Positions 17,587-25,267 of a stretch of 64,000 nucleotides of DNA are shown here, piece after piece. This stretch comes from Vicinamibacterales bacterium. Its GTDB lineage: Bacteria > Acidobacteriota > Vicinamibacteria > Vicinamibacterales > 2-12-FULL-66-21. The stretch covers positions 1 through 64,000 of the forward strand of contig DASSPH010000029.1 of NCBI GenBank assembly GCA_035699745.1, written 5' to 3'. Under the pieces are notes generated by a model. It saw only the letters and a program-made list of their open reading frames with translations, was not told the DNA's origin and did no database searches. The position numbers and the translations under genes are program-made. How positions within the stretch are numbered: the first letter of the stretch is position 1; every line of letters begins with the position of its first letter.

Positions 17587-19496
17587 ACGTCCAGCTCCAC
17601 CGCTTCTTCCGCTCGTTCCATGATGAACCGGAACCGCGCGGATGGATCTTTCCCCATCAACTCGTTGATCACGCGATCGGTGACGATCTGATCGCCGATC
17701 TCGACACGCAGCAGCCGCCGCGTCCGCGGGTTCATCGTCGTCTCCCACAGCACCTTCGGCATCATCTCGCCGAGCCCCTTGAAGCGCGTGATCTCCGGGT
17801 TGGCGCGGCCGTTGCCGTGAAGCTTCAGCAGCCGCGCCTTGTGGGCGTCGTCCAGCGCCCAGTAGGTTTCCCTGCCGACGTCGATCCGGTAGAGCGGCGG
17901 CTGGGCGAGGAACACGCGCCCGCTGGCGATCAGCGGCTGCATGTGGCGGAAGATGAACGTCAGCAGCAGGGTCGAGATGTGATGGCCGTCCGAATCCGCG
18001 TCGGCGAGGATGATCACCTTGCCGTAGCGCAGCCGCGAGAGATCGAAGTTCTTGCCCAGGCCGCAGCCCAGCGCCGTAACCAGATCGGTCAGCTCCTTGT
18101 TCTCGAGCACCTTCGCCAGCGAAGCGCTCTCGGTGTTCAACACCTTGCCGCGCAGCGGCAGGATCGCCTGGCGCGTGCGATCGCGCCCCTGTTTCGCCGA
18201 GCCGCCGGCCGAGTCGCCTTCGACGATGAAGATCTCGCTGTCGTCGCGGCCCGGCGACGAACAGTCGCTCAGCTTGCCCGGCAGGGTGAGACGGCCGGAG
18301 GTCGCGCTCTTGCGCGTGACCTCCTGCTGCGCGGCGCGGCTCGCCTCGCGGGCACGGGCGGCGAGAATGATGCGCGCGACGATCGACTCGGCCACCGAGA
18401 TGTTGGTGTTCAACCAGTGCTCGAGCGCGGGGCGCACCTGCGAGTCGACGGCGGCGGTCACCTCGGGATTGTTCAGGCGATCCTTGGTCTGCCCCTGGAA
18501 TTGCGGCTCCTGCACGAACACGCTGAGCACGGCGACGAGCCCCTCGCGGATGTCTTCCGCCGTCAGCGTCACGCCCTTGGGGGAGAGGTTGTGCGTGTCG
18601 ATGAAATTCCGCACCGCCTTGCCGAGGCCGGCGCGGAACCCGTTCTCGTGCGTCCCGCCCGATCCCGTCGGAATCCCGTTCACGTAGCTGCGCACGTGCT
18701 CGTCGGTGGACTGCGTCCACTGCAGCGCGAGATCGAGCCGGATTCCGCCGCCGTCGTTGTCGCGCGTCAGCGTGAACGGCGCGTCGTGCACCGGCGTGGC
18801 GGTCCGCTCGCCGATGATCTGCTTCAGGTAATCGGCAATCCCCTCGGAATGCTGGAAGACGGTCTTCTCGCCGCGCGCCTCGTCTTCGAATGTGATGCGG
18901 ACGCCCTTGTGCAGGTAGCTGGAGATCTCCAGCCTCGCCTTGATGACGTCCGGATCGAACTCGACCTTCGGGAAGATCGTCGTGTCCGGTCTGAAGAACA
19001 CGGTCGTTCCAGTGCCGCGGACCGCGCCGAGCTTCCTGACCGCCCCGACGGGAACCCCCTGCTTGAAGCGCTGCTCCCACGCGGCGCCGTCGCGCTTCAC
19101 CGTGGCGACCAGCTCCTTCGACAGCGCGTTGACGACGCTCGCGCCCACGCCGTGAAGGCCCCCCGCGGTCTTGTAGTTCCCGGCTTCGAACTTGCCGCCG
19201 GCGTGGAGCGTCGTGAAGATGACCTCGAGCGCGCTCTTCTTCGTCTTCGGATGCTTGTCGACCGGAATGCCGCGCCCGTCGTCGGTGACGGTGATCGAGG
19301 CGCCGTCGTCGTGGAGCGTGACGGTGATGTTCGACGCGTACCCGTTCATCGCCTCGTCGATGGCGTTGTCGACGATTTCCCAGACGAGATGGTGCAGCCC
19401 GGCGCTGCCGACGCCCCCGATGTACATGCCGGGGCGCTTGCGGACGGGCTCGAGCCCTTCGAGGACCGTGATGTCTTTTGCGGTGTAGGTCGCCAC
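17583..19496 (-). CDS. parE: Type IIA DNA topoisomerase subunit B (ParE-like)
   Basis: 637 residues with all GyrB/ParE elements: 'DNAIDEAMNG' and 'DDGRGIPVD' (ATPase), 'TAGGLHGVGASVVNALS' (lid and ATP loop), TOPRIM 'EGDSAGGSAKQGRDR' and the metal site DADSDGHH. The C-terminal 'RFKGLGEMMPKVLWETTMNPRTRRLL' is present. DADSDG rather than DADVDG and 'PLRGKVLNTESA' favour the ParE side, in keeping with the ParC-like partner at 29311-31686. With subunit A it should pass duplex DNA to decatenate or relax. GTG at 19496 opens the conserved MATYTAKDITVLEGLEPVRKR-type start. The 42-nt upstream spacer contains two copies of GCGGACT. Confidence 0.88.
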   Translation of the reverse strand: MATYTAKDITVLEGLEPVRKRPGMYIGGVGSAGLHHLVWEIVDNAIDEAMNGYASNITVTLHDDGASITVTDDGRGIPVDKHPKTKKSALEVIFTTLHAGGKFEAGNYKTAGGLHGVGASVVNALSKELVATVKRDGAAWEQRFKQGVPVGAVRKLGAVRGTGTTVFFRPDTTIFPKVEFDPDVIKARLEISSYLHKGVRITFEDEARGEKTVFQHSEGIADYLKQIIGERTATPVHDAPFTLTRDNDGGGIRLDLALQWTQSTDEHVRSYVNGIPTGSGGTHENGFRAGLGKAVRNFIDTHNLSPKGVTLTAEDIREGLVAVLSVFVQEPQFQGQTKDRLNNPEVTAAVDSQVRPALEHWLNTNISVAESIVARIILAARAREASRAAQQEVTRKSATSGRLTLPGKLSDCSSPGRDDSEIFIVEGDSAGGSAKQGRDRTRQAILPLRGKVLNTESASLAKVLENKELTDLVTALGCGLGKNFDLSRLRYGKVIILADADSDGHHISTLLLTFIFRHMQPLIASGRVFLAQPPLYRIDVGRETYWALDDAHKARLLKLHGNGRANPEITRFKGLGEMMPKVLWETTMNPRTRRLLRVEIGDQIVTDRVINELMGKDPSARFRFIMERAEEAVELDV

Positions 19497-19538
19497 TAGG
19501 AATTCTGCGGACTGCGGACTGCGAAACCGACGCCTATT

Positions 19539-22520
19539 CTATCGCGGAACGATCCACGTGCCCGAGAGGCGATCCTGTATCGCGCGCGACGGGCGGAGGA
19601 TCGCCCACGCCGCGCCCGCCGCGAGCACGGCGACCAGCAGCAGATCGAGGACCATGAACCCATAGCCGCCTTTCGTGATGTCCGGGCCGTACTTGAACGC
19701 AAAGAACAGCGCCACCATCGGGCTCCACGTGACCGCCGCACGCCACAGGCCGCGCACCCGCGAGATCCGCTTGCCCTTGCGGTTGACCAGCGCCGCGCCG
19801 AAGGGCCTGAACGTGAAGCCGCTGCCGGTGGCGAGCGCGCCGATCCCCGCAAACACCGCGATGGCGATGAACGTGCCGCCAAACGTCGCGACGACGATTC
19901 CCGCGAGCGCGCGGGCGCTGGCGAGTTTGGCGAGCCCTTGCGCCTGGCTGGCGAGAATCGGCGCCACGGTCGCTTCCGCACGCTGCACCTGCTCCGGCGT
20001 TCGCTGGCGATGCCGCTCGACCGCGCGGCGCGCCCGCTGCCGCCCGCCGCGCGCGCCGATCTTGATGTTCTGGTTCTCCCACGTGGCGGAGCGCTCGATC
20101 GTCCGCGCCATGTGCTCGGCGAGATAGACCTCGATGTCGTCGCGCCGCTGCTGGACGGCGGGGTCCGGCTTGTCGGCCAGCGACTCCTCCGCCTCCTCCA
20201 GCTCGTCGAGCAGCGCTTCGAGGCTGAAGAGCGTGCGATCCGCCAGCTTGCCGTTGCTGACCAGGGCGATCGAACCGGCGGAGATCAGCGTGATCGCGAT
20301 GGGTCCGGCGGCGCAGACCGCGATCTGCCCGGCGCGCCGGGATCTCGAGACGGAGGCCGGCGTCTCCCCGACATCGTCGAGCCCTTCGAGAATCGCCGTG
20401 CCCGACGCGAAGCGCCCGTCCCGGAGCGAGAGCAGGAACGCCCGGGCCCGGAGCGGCAGCGGCGTCTCCGGCCCCATCGTCTGCGCCTGTTCGAAGGGAA
20501 TGCCGAGCAGTGCCGCCGTCGCGATGCCGTGGAGGAACTTCTGGACGCCGGCGAGATCCGCCGGTGCCGGCTCCTGCTCGACCGCCGGCGGCCGCCCCGG
20601 CGCCGGCCACTCGAGCAGGCGTGCGTGACCATCAGCGCCTATCCACACTCGGGACGGCATCAACGGCGGGAGCGATCCATCCTCGAGGGCGGCCACCGCT
20701 TCGCGGGTGAGATCCGCGACCCAGTGCCGGACACGGGACCACGGCTGTGGTGCCGGAAGCCGCATGTCGAACGGCTCGCCTTCCAAAGCCTCGTACGCGT
20801 CCCAGCACTCGTTCGCGTCGCGCCGCCCGGCGAGCCACCGCAGCCTCGCGGGGCGTCCGAGGTCGCGGCGTCCGGCCGGCAACGGCGGCGTCCGCGGCGG
20901 CAGCAGCTCGATCCAGACGCGGCGATTCAGCCGATCGTCGAATCCTTCCACTCGCGCCGGTTCGCTCACGGCCGCCGGCGTTCCGGCCGGCACGAGGAAC
21001 GGACCGATCCGATCGCTGGGCTCGAACGGGGCCGCCGCCTCCACCACCGTGCGGGCCGTCCGCTCGCGCGCTTCGGCGCGCGCGCGGCGGCGGACGACGC
21101 GCGTGCTGGTGAAGCGGTCGTGGAGCGCGGTGTAGCCGTTCTTCCGGCGAGCCGGATAGAACAGCAGCGCCAGCCACAGCGCCGCCATCGTCGCCGTCAC
21201 GGCACTCGTCGACACCGCAGGATTCGCGAGCAGCATCAGGGAGGCGGCGACCTGCTTGACCAGCTGCAGCGGCCCTTCGAACGCGAGCGCGCGCAAGGCG
21301 GCGCGCCGGAACCCGGGGCTCACCTGGTGTTCGTCGATCACGCGAAGGCCCAGCAGCGCCTTGCCGGCGCCGGCGCCCCACACGCCTTCGCACCAGCCGT
21401 AGTAGAGCACCGCGATCGCGACCGTGGCCGCGGCGACGATGAATCCGTCGGCGCGATGGTCGAACACCGGCCGCAGCTGCAGCAGAAGGTTGACGGGAAT
21501 GAGCGGCAGGCCGAGCAGCCAGGTGTCGAGGATGCCGGCGACCGTGCGGCGAACGATCGGCGCGGTGGTCACGCGCGCCGAGCCGAACGGCTCCAGCGCC
21601 GTCCGCAGCGCGGCGTAGTTCGGGTACCGCTCGGACGGCGTCTTCGCCAGGCACTTCGCGACGATCGCCGCCAGGCCGCGCGGCAGGTCCGGCCGGATCT
21701 CCGTCAGCAGCGGCGGCGGCTCGGACGCGACCTTCTTGAGCAGCGAGGTCGTGTCACGATCGTCGAACGGCGCGCGCCCGGCGAGGAGATAGAAGAGCGT
21801 CGCCCCCACCGAGTAGATGTCCGAGCGGACATCCAGGCTCTCGCCGCGCAGCTGCTCCGGCGAGGCAAACCCCGGCGTGCCCAGAATGGTCCCGGTGCTC
21901 TTGTGGTCCCGGTGCGCGGCGACCGAGAGGCCGAAGTCGCCGACCAGCACGCGGCCGTCGCGGTGCACGAAGCAGTTCGACGGCTTGATGTCGCGGTGCA
22001 GGATGCCGATCTCCGCCGCAGCCTCGAGGCCGGGAATCACCTGCAGGATCGCGTCGACGGCCTGCGTGCCGGGCATCTTTGCTCCCGGCACCACCAGGTC
22101 CTTCAGCGTCCCTTCGGGCACCAGCTCCATGGTGATGACCGGGAACCCCTGGATTTCGCTCGTGCCGAAAACGTAGACGCAGTTCGGATGGCTCAACGAC
22201 GCGGCGAGCTGTCCCTCGCGAAGGAATCGGGCTCGTTCCTCGTCGTCGCCCAGGCCGCGCGAGAGCAGCTTCAGCGCGATGCGGCGGCCGCTCTCGATTT
22301 CCTCCGCCTCGTACACCTGCCCCATCCCGCCCTTGCCGAGCGGGCGGACGATGCGGTAGCCGCCGAACTGCTGGCCGCCGGAGAAGAGAAACGGGAGGTC
22401 CGCGGGCATCCCGGTCGCCGTCGGCGACATCGACCGGGTCACGCCGTCCGACGACCACATCGCCGCGAAATCGGTATCCTGCGGCCGGGTGTCGTCGCGC
22501 CTGTCGTCCGGCGGACTCAT
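19539..22520 (-). CDS. Serine/threonine protein kinase fused to an RDD membrane domain
   Basis: 993 residues. The Hanks-type kinase domain spans about 55-310: G-loop GKGGMG (62-67), lysine K84, catalytic HRD (175-177) in HRDIKPSN, DFG (195-197), and SPE in place of APE (220-222). It is complete and should be active. An RDD-like membrane domain follows (about 320-475). A long cytoplasmic segment comes next, then a membrane span ('IAVCAAGPIAITLISAGSIALV' region), a coiled-coil-like acidic stretch (about 765-815) and three or four C-terminal membrane segments. RDD domains are usually small and at protein ends, so this placement is uncommon. The gene starts 21 nt after the DinB-fold gene and precedes parE. 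Confidence 0.88.
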   Translation of the reverse strand: MSPPDDRRDDTRPQDTDFAAMWSSDGVTRSMSPTATGMPADLPFLFSGGQQFGGYRIVRPLGKGGMGQVYEAEEIESGRRIALKLLSRGLGDDEERARFLREGQLAASLSHPNCVYVFGTSEIQGFPVITMELVPEGTLKDLVVPGAKMPGTQAVDAILQVIPGLEAAAEIGILHRDIKPSNCFVHRDGRVLVGDFGLSVAAHRDHKSTGTILGTPGFASPEQLRGESLDVRSDIYSVGATLFYLLAGRAPFDDRDTTSLLKKVASEPPPLLTEIRPDLPRGLAAIVAKCLAKTPSERYPNYAALRTALEPFGSARVTTAPIVRRTVAGILDTWLLGLPLIPVNLLLQLRPVFDHRADGFIVAAATVAIAVLYYGWCEGVWGAGAGKALLGLRVIDEHQVSPGFRRAALRALAFEGPLQLVKQVAASLMLLANPAVSTSAVTATMAALWLALLFYPARRKNGYTALHDRFTSTRVVRRRARAEARERTARTVVEAAAPFEPSDRIGPFLVPAGTPAAVSEPARVEGFDDRLNRRVWIELLPPRTPPLPAGRRDLGRPARLRWLAGRRDANECWDAYEALEGEPFDMRLPAPQPWSRVRHWVADLTREAVAALEDGSLPPLMPSRVWIGADGHARLLEWPAPGRPPAVEQEPAPADLAGVQKFLHGIATAALLGIPFEQAQTMGPETPLPLRARAFLLSLRDGRFASGTAILEGLDDVGETPASVSRSRRAGQIAVCAAGPIAITLISAGSIALVSNGKLADRTLFSLEALLDELEEAEESLADKPDPAVQQRRDDIEVYLAEHMARTIERSATWENQNIKIGARGGRQRARRAVERHRQRTPEQVQRAEATVAPILASQAQGLAKLASARALAGIVVATFGGTFIAIAVFAGIGALATGSGFTFRPFGAALVNRKGKRISRVRGLWRAAVTWSPMVALFFAFKYGPDITKGGYGFMVLDLLLVAVLAAGAAWAILRPSRAIQDRLSGTWIVPR

Positions 22521-22541
22521 CGAGCTGTTCGCCCGCCCATG

Positions 22542-23027
22542 CTAGAGACCGAGCACCTTCTTGAGGATGGCGATCTGCCCGGAGTGGTAGGCGTCGTGCT
22601 GGACGATGCCGTGCAGCAGCTCGTAATAGGTGACGCCGGTGCCGAGCTCCCGGTTGCGCGGATCGTTGGTCGGCTGCAGCATGCGATCGTCGGCGAGGCC
22701 GGCCACCACGGCGACGAGGGCGCGATGGGCCTCGTCGAACGCGGCGAGCGCCGCCTGCCACCGGGCTTCGGTCGCATCGCCCACCGCCGGCCAGTCGCCG
22801 CCGGCGGGTTCGCCCGCCGGGTTGCCGGCGGCGCGGCGGGCCACTTCGTTGCGCCAGCCCGTCATGTGCAGCACGATTTCCCAGATCGAGTGCGCGCCGT
22901 TCGGCGGCCGGCGCGCCGCCTGGTCCCAGGTGACGCCGCGGAGGACCGCCTTGACCGGCGATCCATGCCAGGGATCGCCGTCGTGCGCGCGCTCGAGTTG
23001 ATCGATTAATCGAGACGTTTCGGACAT
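22542..23027 (-). CDS. DinB-superfamily (DfsB/YfiT-like) four-helix protein
   Basis: 161 residues, MSETSRLIDQLERAHDGD start. The conserved metal ligands of the DinB fold are visible: 'SIWEIVLHMTGWRNEV' (H near 55) and 'ELLHGIVQHDAYHSGQIAIL' (two H near 140). The family includes thiol transferases and proteins of unknown role; no specific substrate is suggested. The start codon shares bases with the stop of the upstream lipoprotein gene (TGATG at 23025-23029), which points to translational coupling. Confidence 0.82.
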   Translation of the reverse strand: MSETSRLIDQLERAHDGDPWHGSPVKAVLRGVTWDQAARRPPNGAHSIWEIVLHMTGWRNEVARRAAGNPAGEPAGGDWPAVGDATEARWQAALAAFDEAHRALVAVVAGLADDRMLQPTNDPRNRELGTGVTYYELLHGIVQHDAYHSGQIAILKKVLGL

Positions 23028-23926
23028 CAGGGAACCTTGACCACCTGGACGAAATCGACGCGTGCGGTCGACGTTCGTCCGTCGAAGATGCGCAGGTAGG
23101 AGAATCCGCCGCGCAACCGGCCGAAATCGTCCACCGATGCCGACAACGCCGTCACGCGATCGGCGATCCGCCCACCCAGTTCGTCGCGGCCGCCGGTCAG
23201 CTCGATGCTTCGCGCCCGCGCGGCGCCGGCGACGGGAATTCGCGTCGAGACGGGAATCAGCTCGCCAGCAGCCTCGTTTGCGCCAACCGACAGCGTCAAC
23301 TCGATGTACTCCACGTAGCCGGGGCTGTTGAACAGGCCGCACAGCGGCCTCCCGGTCTCGTCGACACAGTCGCGCACCAGATAGAACCCTTTCCACGTCC
23401 CGCCGAGATCGGCAACGAAGGCGTCGAGACTCTGCCGTCTCGCGGACACGATGCTGCCGTCTCCCTGAGAGACGTACTTGTCGAGAGATGAAAGCAGCGT
23501 GGTGCGCTCGAACCGCATCGCGCCCCGGAGTCCGGTTGCCGGATCGAGGCGCAGCGAGGGAGCCGCGAATGTCACGGAGCCCCGCGCGCCGCTGGTGCCG
23601 CCGGTTGCCTCGCTCCCGGCGAGCGAGAGCGATCCGTCCGGCTGGACGTCGCCGGCGACTTCCAGGCTGCCGCCGTACTGCGAGGCAAAGACACCCACCA
23701 CGTGATTCAGCGTCTGCCGGAGCCGCAGCGAAAACGGATCGTCGCGATCGATCCTGCCCGAACAGTGGAGACCCGCGCAGGCCTTGTATGCGAACGTGCC
23801 GGACCAGTAGCCCGAGAAATCCGCGTACGCCACGACAGCCGGCGGCGGCGTTGCGGGTGATGACGGCGCGGACGGAGCCTTGCTGCAGGCGGCAAGCACG
23901 CAGAGCGCGGCGGCGGCGCGGCGCAT
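23027..23926 (-). CDS. Putative lipoprotein of unknown function
   Basis: 299 residues starting MRRAAAALCVLAACSKAPSA, a lipobox (LAAC) with the acylated cysteine near residue 15. The rest is predicted beta-rich with alternating glycine, and a repeat-like pattern ('FSGYWSGTFAYKACAG' and 'LGGTWKGFYLVRDCVD') suggests two similar beta-barrel or lipocalin-like halves, each with a cysteine pair. I do not recognise a named family. A good ribosome site (GGGAGGT) lies 5 nt before the ATG. It lies 14 nt downstream of the E2 gene and may be in the same transcript. Confidence 0.7.
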   Translation of the reverse strand: MRRAAAALCVLAACSKAPSAPSSPATPPPAVVAYADFSGYWSGTFAYKACAGLHCSGRIDRDDPFSLRLRQTLNHVVGVFASQYGGSLEVAGDVQPDGSLSLAGSEATGGTSGARGSVTFAAPSLRLDPATGLRGAMRFERTTLLSSLDKYVSQGDGSIVSARRQSLDAFVADLGGTWKGFYLVRDCVDETGRPLCGLFNSPGYVEYIELTLSVGANEAAGELIPVSTRIPVAGAARARSIELTGGRDELGGRIADRVTALSASVDDFGRLRGGFSYLRIFDGRTSTARVDFVQVVKVP

Positions 23927-23940
23927 TCGTACCTCCCTGT

Positions 23941-25218
23941 CTATTCGATCAGGAGCGCCCCGGGGTCCTCGACGAGCTGTTTCACGCGCACCAGGAACTG
24001 AACGGCTTCGGCGCCATCCACGATCCGGTGATCGTAGGTCAGCGCCATGTACATCATCGGCCGAATCTGGACCTGTCCGTCCACCGCCATCGGCCGATCC
24101 TTGATCGCGTGCAGGCCGAGAATGCCGACCTGCGGCGGATTGAGGATCGGGGTGCTGAGCAGCGAGCCGAACACGCCGCCGTTGGTGATGGTGAAGGTGC
24201 CCCCCTTCAAATCCGCCAGCGACAGCGTCCCGTCGTCGGCCGCCTTCGCGAAGGCGCGGACCTTCTGTTCGATCTGCGCGAACGACATGCGATCGGCGTC
24301 GCGCAGCACCGGAACGACGAGACCTTCGGCGGCGCCGACGGCGATGCCGATGTCGAAGTAGTGCTTGAGCACCATTTCGTCTCCCTGGATCTCGGCGTTG
24401 ATGCGGGGGAACGCGCGCAGCGCGCCGATGGCGGCCTTGACGAAGAAGGAGGTCAGGCCGAGCCCGACGCCGTAGCGCTCCTTGAACGGTTGCTTGTGCC
24501 GCTCGCGGATCGCCATCACCGCGCTCATGTCCACCTCGTTGAAGGTGGTGAGCATGGCGGCGGTGCTCTGCGCCTCGACGAGGCGCCGGGCGATCGTGGC
24601 GCGGCGTTTCGACATGCGCACGCGCTCTTCCGTGCGATCGCCCGCCGTCGCGCCGGACGGCGCTTCGACGCGGTTCGGCGCAGGCGCCGGCCGCGCGGCC
24701 TGCGCCTCACCCTGCGCTGCGGGAACGGCGAGGGCCTCGACGTCGCGCTTCATCACGCGCCCGGCCTCGCCGCTGCCGGCCACCTGCTTCAGATCCACCG
24801 ACTTCTGCTGCGCGGCGTTGCGTGCGGCCGGCGTGGCGCGCTTCTTCTCGTCGGAGACGGATGCGGGTCGTGCGTCGGGTCTCGCGGCGGCCGCCGGGGA
24901 TGCCGGTTCGCCCGCAGGCGCGGGCTTCGGCGGCGGCGCACTCTGCGGCGGCGCTTCGGCCCTGGGCGCCGCAGCGGCACCGCCGTCCTCGATCACGCCG
25001 AGCACTTCCCCGACCTTGACGTCCGCGCCGTCGCCGTGTGCGATCCTGCCGAGCACCCCGCCCTGCGGCGCGGCGACCTCGAGGTCGATCTTGTCGGTCT
25101 CGAGCTCGACCAGCGGCTCGCCGACCGAAACGGCGTCCCCTTCCTTCTTCAGCCAGCGCGCGACACGCGCATCCACGATCGACTCGCCGACTTCCGGAAC
25201 TACGACGTTTGCGGGCAT
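23941..25218 (-). CDS. sucB: 2-oxoglutarate dehydrogenase E2 (dihydrolipoyl succinyltransferase)
   Basis: 425 residues, starting [14 protein letters not shown]. The lipoyl domain carries the lipoylated lysine in ETDKIDLEV (K43). An Ala/Pro/Glu-rich linker follows, then the E1/E3-binding domain ('[18 protein letters not shown]'). The catalytic acyltransferase domain has the active-site [16 protein letters not shown] near residue 395. It transfers succinyl from lipoamide to CoA in the TCA cycle. The E1 gene lies 49 nt upstream. No E3 (lipoamide dehydrogenase) gene is in the window. The start follows family conservation; an in-frame ATG ten codons upstream is less likely. Confidence 0.92.
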   Translation of the reverse strand: MPANVVVPEVGESIVDARVARWLKKEGDAVSVGEPLVELETDKIDLEVAAPQGGVLGRIAHGDGADVKVGEVLGVIEDGGAAAAPRAEAPPQSAPPPKPAPAGEPASPAAAARPDARPASVSDEKKRATPAARNAAQQKSVDLKQVAGSGEAGRVMKRDVEALAVPAAQGEAQAARPAPAPNRVEAPSGATAGDRTEERVRMSKRRATIARRLVEAQSTAAMLTTFNEVDMSAVMAIRERHKQPFKERYGVGLGLTSFFVKAAIGALRAFPRINAEIQGDEMVLKHYFDIGIAVGAAEGLVVPVLRDADRMSFAQIEQKVRAFAKAADDGTLSLADLKGGTFTITNGGVFGSLLSTPILNPPQVGILGLHAIKDRPMAVDGQVQIRPMMYMALTYDHRIVDGAEAVQFLVRVKQLVEDPGALLIE

Positions 25219-25267
25219 TTTCCAGGAGCTCCCACTCCGAACCGCCAAGCGCTAATTACCGCCTCTT

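Noticed and set aside
17583-19496. Calling this gene gyrB
   Set aside because: DADSDG and the ParE-like motifs, and a partner without a blade-1 GyrA box, favour topoisomerase IV; gyrase activity cannot be excluded from sequence alone.
22542-23027. Calling the DinB-superfamily protein a DNA polymerase
   Set aside because: It is a 161-residue metal-binding four-helix protein; the Y-family polymerase is the unrelated gene at 40350-41432.
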